Source: [Mycobacterium] crassicus
GTDB taxonomy: Bacteria > Actinomycetota > Actinomycetes > Mycobacteriales > Mycobacteriaceae
Assembly (NCBI RefSeq): GCF_020181615.1
Contig: NZ_CP084029.1
Span: forward strand, 1,655,875-1,719,874
Reading direction: 5' to 3'
Length of the DNA: 64,000 nt
The notes beneath the pieces were generated by a model, which searched no databases, was not told where the DNA came from, and saw only the letters and a program-made list of their open reading frames with translations. A program made the translations under genes and the position numbers. Shown here piece by piece: positions 18,223 through 27,655 of this stretch (position 1 is the first letter of the stretch; each line of letters starts with the position of its first letter).

Positions 18223-20787
18223 TCAGGCGGTATCGAAGGTCCGGGCGCGCAGTGACCGCTCGACACCGGCCCGCCCCTCCAACACCAAGCGCCGAAGTGC
18301 CGGTGTGACCGCCGGGTCGGCCAGGAAAGCGTCGGCGGCGTCCAAGCCCGCCTGGCTGACGTCCCAGCCCGGGTAGAGGCCCACCACCACCGTCTGCGCC
18401 ACTTCGCTGGACCGCCGCTCCCATACGCCGGTGATCGCCTCGAAGTAACGCGCGGTGAACGGCGCCAGCAGGTCGCCCTGCCCGGGCTGCACGATTCCGG
18501 CGATGATCGCCCGGCCGGTGATGTTGGCCAGCGTGTCGTCCTCGATCACCTGCTGCCAGGCCGCTGCCTTGACCGCCGGTTGCGGCCTGGCAGCAGAGGC
18601 CTGCGCCCCCTGGCGCTTGCCGGCCGCGGTGGGGTCACGCTGGATCTCGGCGTCGATCGCCTCGGAGTCGAGCGCGCCGCTGCGGGCCAGCGCCACCACG
18701 ATCCGCCAGCGCAGGTCGGTGTCGATCGCCAGCCCGGCCAGGCCGTGGGCCGACGGATCGGTGTCGAGCAGCGCGGCCAAGACCGCGGTGTGCCGTTCTG
18801 CCAGCACCGAGGTGCACAGCGCGTTGACATAGGCCAGCTGATGATCCGAACCGCCATCGGCTGCGCGGGCCAACTCCAGCAGCCGGTCGGCGAACGCCGG
18901 CCAACCGTGCTCGGCCGCCCAGCCCGGCTCGGCGTAGAACCCCAGCGCGGTCTGCGCCTGCAGCAGCAATCGCGAGGCGACGCCGACCTCGGTCTCAGCG
19001 CCGATGCCGCGCTGCACCAGTGCCAGGAAGTCCCGGGCGCGGAACTCGGCCTCGCGGGTCATCTCCCACGCCGCCGACCACACCAGGGTGCGGGGCAACG
19101 GCTCGGCGATATCGGCGATGCGATCCAGCGCGGTCGCCAGCGACTGCGGGTCCAGTCGCAGTGCGCAGTAGGTCAGGTCGTCGTCGTTGACCAGGACCAG
19201 CTTGCCGCGCGAAACTCCGACCAGCCCAGGAATTTCCGTGCTGGGGCCGTCGATGTCCAACTCCTCGCGATGCACCCGCACCAACCGGCCCGACCCGGCC
19301 GGGTCGTCGTCGTAGATGCCAATGGCCAACCGGTGTACCCGGGTCTCGCCGGCACCCGGGGCAGCACCACTCTGAGTCACCGCGAACCGGGTGAACCGGC
19401 CGTCGCCGTCGACATCGAAGTCCGCTCGCAGGGTGTTCAGGCCGGTGGTCTTGAGCCACTGCCGGCCCCAGTCGGACAGATCGCGGCCCGAGGCCTTCTC
19501 CAACGCGGCCAGCAGGTCATCGAAGGTCGCGTTGTCAAAGGCGTGCGCGGTGAAGTAGTCGCGCAGTCCGGCCAGGAAGTGCTCCAGCCCGACGTAGGCC
19601 ACCAACTGCTTGAGCACCGATGCGCCTTTGGCATAGGTGATCCCGTCGAAATTGACTTCGACGGCGGCCAGATCGGGGATGTCAGCGGCGATCGGATGCG
19701 TCGACGGAAGTTGATCCTGTCGGTAGGCCCACGATTTCTCGGCGTTGGCGAACGTCGTCCAGGCGCTGGTGTATTCAGTTGCCTCACTTTGGCAGAGCAC
19801 CGATGCGAAGGTCGCGAACGACTCGTTGAGCCACAGGTCGTCCCACCACTGCATGGTGACCAGATCGCCGAACCACATGTGCGCCATCTCGTGCAGCACG
19901 GTCTCGGCGCGCCTTTCGTAGGACGCCCGGGTCACCTTGCTGCGAAAGACGTAGTCCTCCAAAAAGGTTACGGCACCGGCATTCTCCATGGCGCCGGCGT
20001 TGAACTCCGGTACGAACAGCTGGTCGTACTTGCCGAACGCGTAGGGGATTCCGAAATTCTGGTGGTAGAAGCCGAAGCCCTGCTTGGTCTCGGTGAACAG
20101 TCGCTCGGCGTCCATGTGCGGCGCCAGGGAGGCGCGGCAGAACAGGCCCAGCGGGATGTCGCCGTGCTCGTCGCGGTAGACGTCGGTCCATTTCGCGTAG
20201 GGCCCGGCGATCAGTGCCACCAGGTAAGTGCTCATCTTCGGCGTGGTCGCGAACGTGTGGACGCCGGACTCGACGGAGGTGGTGGCGCCGTTGGAGATCA
20301 CCTGCCAGTGCGCCGGCGCGGTGACGGTGATGTCGAAGGTGGCCTTCAGGTCCGGCTGGTCGAAGCAGGCGAACATCCGCTTGGCGTCGGCGGTTTCGAA
20401 CTGCGAATACAGGTAGACCTTGTCGTCGACCGGGTCGACGAAACGGTGCAGGCCCTCGCCGGTGTTCGAGTAGTGGCAGTCGGCGTCGATCTCGACGACG
20501 TTGTGTCGGGCCAGTCCGGTCAGCGCGATGCCGACGGACTCGTCGTAAGCCGAGACGTCGAGGGCGCGCCCGTTGAGGGTGGCACTGCGAATGGTCTCGG
20601 CGGCGATGTCGATGACGGTGTCGGCGCCGGACAGGGCCTCGAAGGTGACGGTGGTCGTGGAGCGGAACGTTCGCTCGCCCGGGTTGCCGCCGCCGTCGGT
20701 CAGGTCGAGTGCGATCCGGTAGTTGTCGACAGTGACCGAAGCGGCCCGTTCGGCGGCCTGGTCACGGGTGAGGTTAGGAAGTGCCAC
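18223..20787 (-). CDS. pepN: Aminopeptidase N (M1 family)
   Basis: An 854-residue zinc aminopeptidase that trims N-terminal residues from peptides in the cytoplasm, downstream of proteases such as ClpP. The exopeptidase motif GAMEN occurs in FNAGAMENAGAVTF. The zinc site is HEMAH with the distal glutamate in LNESFATF. A C-terminal ERAP1-like helical domain follows. The GTG at 20787 gives the usual start ALPNLTRDQAAERA, and a TACTGT box ends 8 nt upstream; the TTG at 20796 lies within that box. Confidence 0.93.
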   Translation of the reverse strand: MALPNLTRDQAAERAASVTVDNYRIALDLTDGGGNPGERTFRSTTTVTFEALSGADTVIDIAAETIRSATLNGRALDVSAYDESVGIALTGLARHNVVEIDADCHYSNTGEGLHRFVDPVDDKVYLYSQFETADAKRMFACFDQPDLKATFDITVTAPAHWQVISNGATTSVESGVHTFATTPKMSTYLVALIAGPYAKWTDVYRDEHGDIPLGLFCRASLAPHMDAERLFTETKQGFGFYHQNFGIPYAFGKYDQLFVPEFNAGAMENAGAVTFLEDYVFRSKVTRASYERRAETVLHEMAHMWFGDLVTMQWWDDLWLNESFATFASVLCQSEATEYTSAWTTFANAEKSWAYRQDQLPSTHPIAADIPDLAAVEVNFDGITYAKGASVLKQLVAYVGLEHFLAGLRDYFTAHAFDNATFDDLLAALEKASGRDLSDWGRQWLKTTGLNTLRADFDVDGDGRFTRFAVTQSGAAPGAGETRVHRLAIGIYDDDPAGSGRLVRVHREELDIDGPSTEIPGLVGVSRGKLVLVNDDDLTYCALRLDPQSLATALDRIADIAEPLPRTLVWSAAWEMTREAEFRARDFLALVQRGIGAETEVGVASRLLLQAQTALGFYAEPGWAAEHGWPAFADRLLELARAADGGSDHQLAYVNALCTSVLAERHTAVLAALLDTDPSAHGLAGLAIDTDLRWRIVVALARSGALDSEAIDAEIQRDPTAAGKRQGAQASAARPQPAVKAAAWQQVIEDDTLANITGRAIIAGIVQPGQGDLLAPFTARYFEAITGVWERRSSEVAQTVVVGLYPGWDVSQAGLDAADAFLADPAVTPALRRLVLEGRAGVERSLRARTFDTA

Positions 20788-20795
20788 GCCCGCCA

Positions 20796-20801
20796 ACAGT
20801 A
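20796..20801 (-). promoter_or_regulatory. -10 box of pepN
   Basis: Minus-strand TACTGT, 8 nt before GTG 20787. A GGCGGG stretch between them could alternatively serve as a ribosome site. Confidence 0.4.
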
Positions 20802-20839
20802 GCCGCCGGGGGGTGTGGATGGGTGTCAGGCCGAGTTAA

Positions 20840-21229
20840 ATGGTCACCATGTGCGTTGCCGGTCTGGTCGTCGCCGCGCTGGCCGCGGTTCTACACGTGT
20901 ACATCTTCGTGTTGGAGTCGTTGCGCTGGACATCACCGCGCACTCGAGCTGTGTTCGGCACCACGGTGGAGGAAGCCGAGACCACCAAGTTGCTTGCCTT
21001 CAACCAGGGTTTCTACAACCTGTTCCTGTCGGTTGTGACGGGAATCGGCATCGGTGCGGTTGCGTTGGGGCACAACACTGTTGGAGCAACCTTGATGTTC
21101 GCCGGGTTGGGGTCGATGCTGGCCGCGGCGGTGGTTCTGGTGGCGTCTGCTCCCGACAAGGCCCGGGCCGCCGCGGTTCAAGGTGCTCTTCCGGCGATTG
21201 CCGTCGTGCTGCTGACACTGAGTCTGTAA
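20840..21229 (+). CDS. DUF1304 family membrane protein
   Basis: A 129-residue protein with four predicted membrane helices. The signature [18 protein letters not shown] after the first extramembrane segment, and [12 protein letters not shown] at the N-terminus, are typical of DUF1304 (YqjF/YpaN-like) proteins. Function unknown. ATG 20840 is the first start; ATG 20849 is equally possible because TTAAAT ends 7 nt before it. It is divergent from pepN. Confidence 0.8.
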   Translation: MVTMCVAGLVVAALAAVLHVYIFVLESLRWTSPRTRAVFGTTVEEAETTKLLAFNQGFYNLFLSVVTGIGIGAVALGHNTVGATLMFAGLGSMLAAAVVLVASAPDKARAAAVQGALPAIAVVLLTLSL

Positions 21230-21305
21230 GGGCGATCGGGAACACGGAGTGAGCGGGCATAGTTGTGTTGCAGAGATGCCCATCGCCTTCCGAGAGGACC
21301 TGCAG

Positions 21306-21917
21306 ATGTCCGACAAAGCGAAAGCCGAGTTCTGGTTCGACCCGCTGTGCCCGTGGTGCTGGATCACCTCGCGGTGGATCCTCGAGGTCGAGCAGGTCCG
21401 CGACATCGATGTCACGTTCCACGTGATGAGCCTGGCCGTGCTCAACGAGGGACGAGATGACCTCTCCGAGGAGTACAGCGAGCGGATGAAGAGTGCGCTG
21501 GGCCCGGTGCGGGTGGCCATCGCCGCCGAACAGCAGCACGGCAACGCGATCCTGCTTCCGCTCTACACCGCGATGGGCACCCGGATCCACAACCAGAACA
21601 ACAAGGACCTCCCCGACGTCATCGCAGGTGCGCTGGCCGAGGTGGGCCTGCCGGCCGAGCTGGCGGACGCGGCCACCACCGACATCTATGACGAGGCGCT
21701 GCGCACGAGTCACCACGCCGGGATGGACGCCGTCGGCAAGGATGTCGGCACCCCGACCATCCACGTCAACGGGGTGGCGTTCTTCGGTCCGGTGCTGTCC
21801 CGCATTCCGCGTGGCGAGCAGGCCGGAAAGCTGTGGGACGCCGCGGTGACGTTCGCGTCTTACCCGCACTTCTGGGAGCTCAAGCGCAGCCGGGGCGAGA
21901 CGCCCGAATTCGACTGA
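21306..21917 (+). CDS. Mycothiol-dependent DsbA-like reductase (Rv2466c-type)
   Basis: A 203-residue thioredoxin-fold protein of the DsbA/FrnE group. The active site CPWC lies in [16 protein letters not shown] near residue 15, and the cis-proline is in GTPTIHVNG. In M. tuberculosis the orthologue Rv2466c is a cytoplasmic mycothiol-dependent oxidoreductase, induced by SigH under thiol stress, that activates nitro-prodrugs. The start ATG 21306 has GAGAGGA upstream. No signal peptide is present, so it acts in the cytoplasm. No clear SigH box was seen in the short upstream region. Confidence 0.85.
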   Translation: MSDKAKAEFWFDPLCPWCWITSRWILEVEQVRDIDVTFHVMSLAVLNEGRDDLSEEYSERMKSALGPVRVAIAAEQQHGNAILLPLYTAMGTRIHNQNNKDLPDVIAGALAEVGLPAELADAATTDIYDEALRTSHHAGMDAVGKDVGTPTIHVNGVAFFGPVLSRIPRGEQAGKLWDAAVTFASYPHFWELKRSRGETPEFD

Positions 21918-21962
21918 CCCCGGGGCCGCACGCTCGCGGGGCGGGGGAGCGGGTCTGACACA

Positions 21963-22451
21963 ATGGCCGCCATGCGCGTCTACCTCGGTTGCGACCACGC
22001 CGGCTATGAGCTCAAAGAGCAGATCATCGAGCACCTGCGGCAGGCCGGCCACGAGCCGGTCGACTGCGGGGCCTTCAGCTACGACGCCGACGACGATTAC
22101 CCGGCGTTCTGCATCGCCGCGGCCGCGCGAACGGTGGCCGACCCGGACAGCCTCGGCATCGTGATCGGCGGCTCCGGCAACGGTGAGCAGATCGCGGCCA
22201 ACAAGGTGCCGGGGGCGCGGTGCGCACTGGCGTGGAGCACCGAAACCGCGCAGCTGGCCCGCGAGCACAACAACGCCCAGCTGATCGGTATCGGTGGCCG
22301 GATGCATTCGACGGCCGAAGCGCTCGCGATCGTCGATGCGTTCCTGAGCACTCCGTGGTCGAATGCCGAACGCCACCAGCGGCGCATCGACATCCTGGCC
22401 GCCTACGAGGTCAACCACGAGGCGCCGCCGGTGCCCGGCGCGCCCGCCTGA
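21963..22451 (+). CDS. rpiB: Ribose-5-phosphate isomerase B
   Basis: A 162-residue RpiB-type isomerase of the pentose phosphate pathway (ribose-5-P to ribulose-5-P). The phosphate-binding start is RVYLGCDHAGYELK, and GGSGNGEQIAANKV is the conserved active-site loop. As in other actinobacteria the catalytic base is expected to be Glu (in GNGEQ) and not the Cys used by E. coli RpiB. ATG 21963 is chosen by family length; ATG 21972 is possible because CACAAT ends 7 nt before it. nei2 follows after 11 bp, probably cotranscribed. Confidence 0.92.
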   Translation: MAAMRVYLGCDHAGYELKEQIIEHLRQAGHEPVDCGAFSYDADDDYPAFCIAAAARTVADPDSLGIVIGGSGNGEQIAANKVPGARCALAWSTETAQLAREHNNAQLIGIGGRMHSTAEALAIVDAFLSTPWSNAERHQRRIDILAAYEVNHEAPPVPGAPA

Positions 22452-22462
22452 CGTGATCTGAA

Positions 22463-23269
22463 ATGCCCGAGGGGCACATCCTGCACCGGCTGGCCCGGTT
22501 GCATCAGCGCCGCTTTGCCGGTGCGCCGGTGCGGGTGTCCAGCCCGCAGGGCCGGTTCGAAGCCGGCGCCGCCGTGGTCGACGGGCAGTCGCTGACCCGC
22601 GCCGGGGCCTGGGGCAAGCACCTGTTCCACCACTACGCCGGTGGGGCGATCGTGCACGTGCATCTGGGCATCTACGGCCACTTCACCGAGTTCCGCCTGC
22701 TCGACCACGGAGCGCCCGAACCCGTCGGCCAGGTGCGGATGCGCATGATCGGCGCCGAGTTCGGCACCGATCTGCGCGGCCCGGCCACGTGTGCAGTGAT
22801 CGACGAGGCGCAGCACGCCGGTGTGATCGCGCGGCTGGGGCCCGACCCGCTGCGCAGCGACGCCGATCCGGCGTTGGCGTTCAAGCGGATTACTAAGTCC
22901 CGCAAGACGATAGCTGCACTTCTGATGGATCAGTCGGTGCTGGCCGGCGTCGGCAACGTCTACCGCAGCGAGGTGCTGTTCCGGCACCGGATCGACCCGT
23001 ACCGGCCCGGCACCGAGGTCACCGAAGCAGACTTCGGCGCGATCTGGACCGACCTGGTGACCCTGATGAAGGTCGGGCTGCGGCGCGGCAACATCGTCGT
23101 CGTTCGGCCCGAGGACGACCACGGCGAGCCCGCCTACGCGCCCGGAAAGCCGCGCACCTACGTCTACCGTCGCGCGGGTGATCCATGTCGGCTGTGCCGG
23201 ACCATCGTGCGTACCGCGCAACTGGAGGGCCGCAACGTGTTCTGGTGCCCGTCCTGCCAGACCGGCTAG
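22463..23269 (+). CDS. nei2: Formamidopyrimidine-DNA glycosylase family, Nei2-type endonuclease VIII
   Basis: A 268-residue base-excision glycosylase/AP lyase. The N-terminus after Met is PEGHILHRLARLHQ: Pro1 (nucleophile) and Glu2 are in place, and Met-removal is required for activity. An H2TH region (AALLMDQSVLAGVGNVYRSEVLFRHRI) and a C-terminal zinc finger (CRLC ... CPSC) complete the fold. It removes oxidised pyrimidines. The gene follows rpiB with 11 bp spacing, as in M. tuberculosis Rv2465c-Rv2464c. It ends directly against lipP, sharing the palindrome TAGCTA for both stop codons. Confidence 0.9.
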   Translation: MPEGHILHRLARLHQRRFAGAPVRVSSPQGRFEAGAAVVDGQSLTRAGAWGKHLFHHYAGGAIVHVHLGIYGHFTEFRLLDHGAPEPVGQVRMRMIGAEFGTDLRGPATCAVIDEAQHAGVIARLGPDPLRSDADPALAFKRITKSRKTIAALLMDQSVLAGVGNVYRSEVLFRHRIDPYRPGTEVTEADFGAIWTDLVTLMKVGLRRGNIVVVRPEDDHGEPAYAPGKPRTYVYRRAGDPCRLCRTIVRTAQLEGRNVFWCPSCQTG

Positions 23270-24493
23270 CTACTCGTCGTAGATTCCCTCGCGCCGGGGC
23301 CGGATCGGCACCCCGAGCGCCCGGTAGATCTCGTTGGACAGCACCACGCTGCGCGGGTCGGCGTTGGCCTGGGTGTGGTCGAACCGGTTCATCACGTAGC
23401 CGTAGCCGATCCGGTGTTCCAGGTCGACGAACGCGAATGACCCGCCGAGGCCGCCGTGGCCGAAGATCCGCCGGTTGGGACCGTTTACGCCCTGGGCGTT
23501 GAGCATGTACCCCAGCCCCCAACCGTGCTCGGCGACCCGGGGGCCGAGCACCAGGTCGGTCTCGGTGCCGCCCTGCAGCACCCGCAGCCGATCCATGGTG
23601 GGGCGGCTGAGCAGCTTCTCCTGCGCCAGCGCGTTGTAGAACGTGGCCATGCCCAGTGCCGACACCTGGGCGTTGGTGCCGGGGAACTCCAGGTGGCGCC
23701 ACAGGGTCAGGTCATTGGTGGCGATCTCGTCGTCGGGGGCGAAGCCCATCGCCACCGCCAACCCCGCCTTCGAGTGGTCATCCAGCGACGTCGGGCGTTT
23801 CGGGGCGCCGGCCGAGGCCAGCATCTCCCGGATCGTCGGCTTGCCCACCGGGTCGGCGCAGCGGTACGGCTGCTGTTCGGCCGGCACGCCGATGTGTACC
23901 TCGGCGCCGAGCGGACCGGCGACCTCACTGCGCAGATACTCGCCCACGGTCATGCCGGTCACCCGCTTGACGACCTCGCCGATGATGAACCCGTAGGTGG
24001 TCATGTGGTAGCCCTGGGCGGCACCGGGTCGCCACCACGGCTCGGCGGCGGCCAACCGCTCGCAGACCAGATCCCAGTCGGTGACGTCGCGCCAGTGCAT
24101 CGGTTCGCGCGGCCCGATCGCCCCGGACCGGTGCGCGAGCACCATCGCCAGTGAGATGTCCTCTTTGCCGGCCCGACCGAACTGCGGCCAGTAGTGGGCC
24201 ACCGGGGCACGCAGATCGAGTTCACCGGATTCGGCGAGCCGGTGGACGCAGGTGCTGGTCAGCCCCTTGGTGCCCGAGAGCACGGTGCTCAGGGTGTCTT
24301 CCTGCCAGGGACGCTGGCCCTCGACATCCGCCGAGCCGGCCCACAGATTGACGACGAGTTCGCCGTCCACATAGACCGCGACGGCCGCACCGAGTTCCTC
24401 GCGCAGCGTGAAGTTGCGCTCGAACTCGTACCGCACTTTCTCGAAGCGCGGAGAGCACGACCCATGAATCTGGACGTGCCGTATGCCGCCCAT
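23270..24493 (-). CDS. lipP: Beta-lactamase-fold esterase (LipP-type)
   Basis: A 407-residue serine hydrolase of the class C beta-lactamase/esterase VIII family. The catalytic SxxK is in VLSGTKGLTSTCVHRLAE (Ser-Gly-Thr-Lys), and the YxN-like tyrosine lies in QGYHMTTYGFIIGEVV. A C-terminal GHGGLGGSFAFVD loop is the HGG motif. Known relatives hydrolyse short-chain esters; substrate unknown. No signal peptide is visible. ATG 24493 has GGAAGG upstream. Confidence 0.85.
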   Translation of the reverse strand: MGGIRHVQIHGSCSPRFEKVRYEFERNFTLREELGAAVAVYVDGELVVNLWAGSADVEGQRPWQEDTLSTVLSGTKGLTSTCVHRLAESGELDLRAPVAHYWPQFGRAGKEDISLAMVLAHRSGAIGPREPMHWRDVTDWDLVCERLAAAEPWWRPGAAQGYHMTTYGFIIGEVVKRVTGMTVGEYLRSEVAGPLGAEVHIGVPAEQQPYRCADPVGKPTIREMLASAGAPKRPTSLDDHSKAGLAVAMGFAPDDEIATNDLTLWRHLEFPGTNAQVSALGMATFYNALAQEKLLSRPTMDRLRVLQGGTETDLVLGPRVAEHGWGLGYMLNAQGVNGPNRRIFGHGGLGGSFAFVDLEHRIGYGYVMNRFDHTQANADPRSVVLSNEIYRALGVPIRPRREGIYDE

Positions 24494-24527
24494 GGCGTGC
24501 CTTCCTGCCAGGGAAAACCCTGTTTCG

Positions 24528-24598
24528 AGCGGGCGACGGGAATCGAACCCGCGTAGCTAGTTTGGAAGACTAGGGCTCTACCATTGAGCTACGCCCGC
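24528..24598 (-). tRNA. tRNA-Gly (anticodon TCC)
   Basis: Folds into a full cloverleaf on the minus strand: acceptor GCGGGCG/CGCCCGC, D stem GCTC/GAGC, anticodon stem CTAGT/ACTAG with loop CTTCCAA, and T arm GCGGG-TTCGATT-CCCGT. The discriminator is T and CCA is not encoded. Reads GGA and GGG codons. Confidence 0.97.
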
Positions 24599-24721
24599 AA
24601 TATCCAGGCCAGACTGTACCGGCGTGGCCGACTTCAAATCCAATTGGCACCCCCTTCGGGGCGCCCAGTGCGGGCCGCTTTATTACCGTCGTCGCCGGGC
24701 CGTAAGATCGCCTGGTCAGTG

Positions 24722-24798
24722 CGGGGTGTAGCGCAGCTTGGTAGCGCATCCGCTTTGGGAGCGGAAGGCCGCAGGTTCAAATCCTGTCACCCCGACCA
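24722..24798 (+). tRNA. tRNA-Pro (anticodon TGG)
   Basis: Cloverleaf: acceptor CGGGGTG/CACCCCG, D stem GCGC/GCGC, anticodon stem TCCGC/GCGGA with loop TTTGGGA, T arm GCAGG-TTCAAAT-CCTGT. The discriminator A at 24795 is followed by CCA at 24796-24798, so the 3' CCA appears to be encoded. It lies 57 bp upstream of tig, on the same strand. Confidence 0.97.
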
Positions 24799-24855
24799 GC
24801 AGCGCGCGCCGCACCGGCACGACCGACCATCACCGAAATATCGAGGAGTACGCAC

Positions 24856-26271
24856 GTGAAGAGCACCGTCGAGCAGCTGACCCCGACCCGGGTTCGCATC
24901 AACGTGGAGGTGCCGTTCACCGAGCTGCAGCCGGACTTCGAGCGGACCTACAAGCAGTTGGCCAAGCAGGTGCGGATGCCGGGCTTCCGTCCGGGCAAAG
25001 CCCCGGCCAAGCTCATCGAGGCCCGCTTCGGTCGGGCTGCGGTGCTGGAGCAGGTGGTCAACGAGGCGCTGCCCAGCCGCTACAGCGAAGCGGTGACCAG
25101 CTCAGAGCTCAAGCCGCTCGGCCAGCCCGAGATCGAGGTCACCAAGATCGACGACGGTGACCACATCACCTTCACCGCCGAGGTCGATGTGCGGCCCGAG
25201 ATCACGCTGCCCGACCTGGAGCAGCTCAAGATCAGTGTCGACCCCATCGAGGTCGCCGACGAGGAGGTCGACGCCGAGCTGGACTCACTGCGCGCGCGGT
25301 TCGGCACCCTGACCGGTGTCGACCGCCCGGCCGCCAGTGGCGACTTCGTCTCGATCGATCTGGACGCGACGGTCGACGGCGAAGTGGTGGAAGGCGCCGC
25401 CACCGAGGGCCTGTCACACGAGGTCGGTTCGGGCCAGCTCATCGACGGGCTCGACGACGCGATCGTGGGACTGTCGGCGGGCGAGAGCAAGTCCTTCACC
25501 ACCAAGCTGGCCGCCGGCCCGCAGGCCGGCAAGGACGCCGAGGTCACCGTCACGGTGCAGTCGGTCAAGGAACGCGAACTGCCCGAGGCTGATGACGAAT
25601 TCGCGCAACTGGCCAGCGAATTCGACACCATCGGCGAGTTGCGGGAGAACCTCGTCGAGCAGGTGAGCCGCACCAAGCGCATTCAGCAGGCCGAGAAGGT
25701 CCGTGAGGCGACGCTGGAGGCCCTGGTCGGCCAGGTCGAGATGCCGTTGCCGGAGGCCGTGGTCAAGGCGCACGTCGACAACGCCCTGCACAACGCCCTG
25801 CACGGTCTGGACCACGACGAGAACAAGTTCGCCGAGTCGCTGGCCGAGCAGGGTTCCTCGCGCGCCGAGTTCGACGCCGAGACCCGCAGTGAAGCCGAGA
25901 AGTCCGTCAAGACGCAGCTGCTGCTCGACGCGCTCGGCGACAAGCTGGAGATCCAGGTGGGCCAGAACGACCTCACCCAGCATCTGGTGTTGATGTCGCG
26001 CCAGTACGGCATCGCGCCGCAGCAGCTGATGCAGTTCCTGCAGCAGAACAACCAGCTGCCCGCGGTCTTCGCCGACGTGCGCCGGGGCATGGCGCTGGCG
26101 GCGGCGGTGCGTGCCGCCGCGGTCAGCGACACCGCCGGCAACGAGATCGACGTCGCCGAGTTCTTCGGCAGCGAGGCCGCCGCGGAAGAGGCTGCCGCGG
26201 ATGAGGCTGCCGAACTGGCCGTTGACGCCGTTGAGGATGTCGTCGAGGCCGAGGCGACATCCGACGAGTGA
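24856..26271 (+). CDS. tig: Trigger factor
   Basis: A 471-residue ribosome-bound chaperone and prolyl isomerase. The N-terminal ribosome-binding signature GFRPGKAP follows [10 protein letters not shown]. An FKBP-type PPIase domain (~160-245) and a helical C-terminal chaperone domain follow. The tail (~430-471) is strongly acidic and alanine-rich ([19 protein letters not shown]), as in other actinobacteria. GTG 24856 has GAGGAG upstream. It is followed by a hairpin and then clpP1, which links nascent chain folding and proteolysis. Confidence 0.96.
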   Translation: MKSTVEQLTPTRVRINVEVPFTELQPDFERTYKQLAKQVRMPGFRPGKAPAKLIEARFGRAAVLEQVVNEALPSRYSEAVTSSELKPLGQPEIEVTKIDDGDHITFTAEVDVRPEITLPDLEQLKISVDPIEVADEEVDAELDSLRARFGTLTGVDRPAASGDFVSIDLDATVDGEVVEGAATEGLSHEVGSGQLIDGLDDAIVGLSAGESKSFTTKLAAGPQAGKDAEVTVTVQSVKERELPEADDEFAQLASEFDTIGELRENLVEQVSRTKRIQQAEKVREATLEALVGQVEMPLPEAVVKAHVDNALHNALHGLDHDENKFAESLAEQGSSRAEFDAETRSEAEKSVKTQLLLDALGDKLEIQVGQNDLTQHLVLMSRQYGIAPQQLMQFLQQNNQLPAVFADVRRGMALAAAVRAAAVSDTAGNEIDVAEFFGSEAAAEEAAADEAAELAVDAVEDVVEAEATSDE

Positions 26272-26284
26272 CGCTGTGAGCGAA

Positions 26285-26308
26285 CGAGGGCGGTTCGGAC
26301 CGCCCTCG
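26285..26308 (+). terminator. Hairpin terminator after tig
   Basis: Perfect 10-bp arms CGAGGGCGGT (26285-26294) and ACCGCCCTCG (26299-26308) enclose the loop TCGG. It begins 13 nt after the tig stop and separates tig from the clpP1 promoter. Confidence 0.7.
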
Positions 26309-26323
26309 GAGCCGCGGTTTGGT

Positions 26324-26329
26324 TAGGGT
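26324..26329 (+). promoter_or_regulatory. -10 box of clpP1P2
   Basis: TAGGGT ends 8 nt before the ATG at 26338, giving a predicted transcript start at or next to this ATG. No classic -35 was seen; known clpP promoters in mycobacteria need the activator ClgR, for which I could not place a site. Confidence 0.45.
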
Positions 26330-26337
26330 CGGTGCAT

Positions 26338-26370
26338 ATGAATCTCGAGAAAGCAGGTATCCCACTGTGA
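26338..26370 (+). CDS. Ten-codon leaderless leader peptide before clpP1
   Basis: ATG at 26338 starts [10 protein letters not shown] and ends with TGA at 26368-26370, which overlaps the clpP1 GTG (26367-26369). The ATG sits where the transcript is predicted to begin. This could couple clpP1 translation to the leader. It could also be coincidence; conservation has not been checked. Confidence 0.4.
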   Translation: MNLEKAGIPL

Positions 26371-26945
26371 GCCAGCCCGGTCTGAATCTCGTCGACTCGG
26401 TTTACGAGCGGCTACTGCGAGAACGCATCATCTTCCTGGGGTCGCAGGTGGACGACGACATCGCCAACCGGTTGTGCGCCCAGATCCTGTTGTTGGCCGC
26501 CGAAGACCCGACCAAGGACATCTCGCTCTACATCAACTCCCCGGGCGGTTCGATCAGCGCGGGGATGGCGATCTACGACACCATGGTCCTGGCACCGTGT
26601 GACGTCGCCACCTACGCGATGGGGATGGCCGCCTCGATGGGTGAGTTCCTGCTCGCGGCGGGCACCAAGGGCAAGCGCTACGCCCTGCCGCACGCCCGGA
26701 TCCTGATGCACCAGCCGTTGGGCGGGGTGACCGGCAGTGCGGCCGACATCGCCATTCAGGCCGAGCAGTTCGCGGTCATCAAGAAGGAGATGTTCCGGCT
26801 CAACGCCGAGTTCACCGGTCAGACCATCGAGCGCATCGAGGCCGACTCCGACCGCGACCGCTGGTTCACCGCCCCCGAAGCCCTGGAATACGGCTTCGTC
26901 GACCACATCATCACCCGCGCCCACGTCAACGGAGATGCATCATGA
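26367..26945 (+). CDS. clpP1: ATP-dependent Clp protease proteolytic subunit 1
   Basis: A 192-residue serine protease subunit. The catalytic Ser is residue 90 (GMAASMGEF) and His residue 115 (ILMHQPLGG); the Asp lies in the EADSDRDRW region. In mycobacteria ClpP1 and ClpP2 each form heptamers and are active only as the mixed tetradecamer, together with ClpX or ClpC1; both are essential. GTG 26367 gives the N-terminus [16 protein letters not shown], close to known ClpP1 starts. It overlaps clpP2 by ATGA. Confidence 0.95.
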   Translation: MSQPGLNLVDSVYERLLRERIIFLGSQVDDDIANRLCAQILLLAAEDPTKDISLYINSPGGSISAGMAIYDTMVLAPCDVATYAMGMAASMGEFLLAAGTKGKRYALPHARILMHQPLGGVTGSAADIAIQAEQFAVIKKEMFRLNAEFTGQTIERIEADSDRDRWFTAPEALEYGFVDHIITRAHVNGDAS

Positions 26946-27589
26946 ACCCCGAAACCTTGCGTGCCATCGCGCCGCAGGCGCGCTACATCCTGCCGTCGTT
27001 CGTGGAGCACTCCAGCTGGGGCGTCAAGGAGTCCAACCCGTACAACAAGTTGTTCGAGGAGCGCATCATCTTCCTCGGCGTGCAGGTCGACGACGCCTCG
27101 GCCAACGACATCATGGCGCAGTTGCTGGTCCTGGAGTCGCTGGACCCGGACCGCGACATCACCATGTACATCAACTCTCCGGGTGGTTCGTTCACCTCGC
27201 TGATGGCGATCTACGACACCATGCAGTACGTGCGGGCCGACATCCAGACCGTGTGCCTGGGTCAGGCCGCGTCGGCCGCCGCGGTGCTGCTGGCCGCCGG
27301 CACCCCGGGCAAGCGGATGGCGCTGCCCAATGCGCGGGTGCTGATCCACCAGCCGTCGCTGTCCGGGGTGATCCAGGGTCAGTTCTCGGACCTGGAGATC
27401 CAGGCCGCCGAGATCGAGCGGATGCGCACCCTGATGGAGGGCACGCTGGCCCGCCACACCGGCAAGGACCCCGAGCAGGTCCGCAAGGACACCGACCGCG
27501 ACAAGATCCTCACCGCGGCCGAGGCCAAGGAGTACGGGATCATCGACACCGTGCTGGAGTACCGGAAGCTGTCGGCTCAGACGGCCTGA
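26942..27589 (+). CDS. clpP2: ATP-dependent Clp protease proteolytic subunit 2
   Basis: A 215-residue partner of ClpP1. Catalytic Ser111 ([11 protein letters not shown]) and His136 (VLIHQPSL) are present. The N-terminus has the extra ~15-residue stretch before [18 protein letters not shown], typical of ClpP2, whose ring docks ClpX and ClpC1. Start overlaps the clpP1 stop (ATGA), so production is coupled for 1:1 stoichiometry. Confidence 0.95.
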   Translation: MNPETLRAIAPQARYILPSFVEHSSWGVKESNPYNKLFEERIIFLGVQVDDASANDIMAQLLVLESLDPDRDITMYINSPGGSFTSLMAIYDTMQYVRADIQTVCLGQAASAAAVLLAAGTPGKRMALPNARVLIHQPSLSGVIQGQFSDLEIQAAEIERMRTLMEGTLARHTGKDPEQVRKDTDRDKILTAAEAKEYGIIDTVLEYRKLSAQTA

Positions 27590-27596
27590 TTCTGCG

Positions 27597-27655
27597 TTGA
27601 CTCTGCGTCCACCGGACGGGTTACTCGAACTTCTGCCTGGTGGACGCAGAATCAA
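27597..27655. terminator. Long hairpin between convergent clpP2 and mmuM
   Basis: Arms 27597-27613 (TTGACTCTGCGTCCACC) and 27639-27655 pair over 17 bp with one mismatch around a 25-nt loop. The right arm lies inside the last codons of mmuM, so the element would terminate both transcripts. A partial extra copy of the arm (ATTCTGCGTTGA) lies just upstream, at 27589-27600. Confidence 0.6.

Noticed and set aside
18580..20802. A 740-codon plus-strand frame opposite pepN
   Set aside because: pepN motifs (GAMEN, HEMAH) are unambiguous on the other strand; this frame has none.
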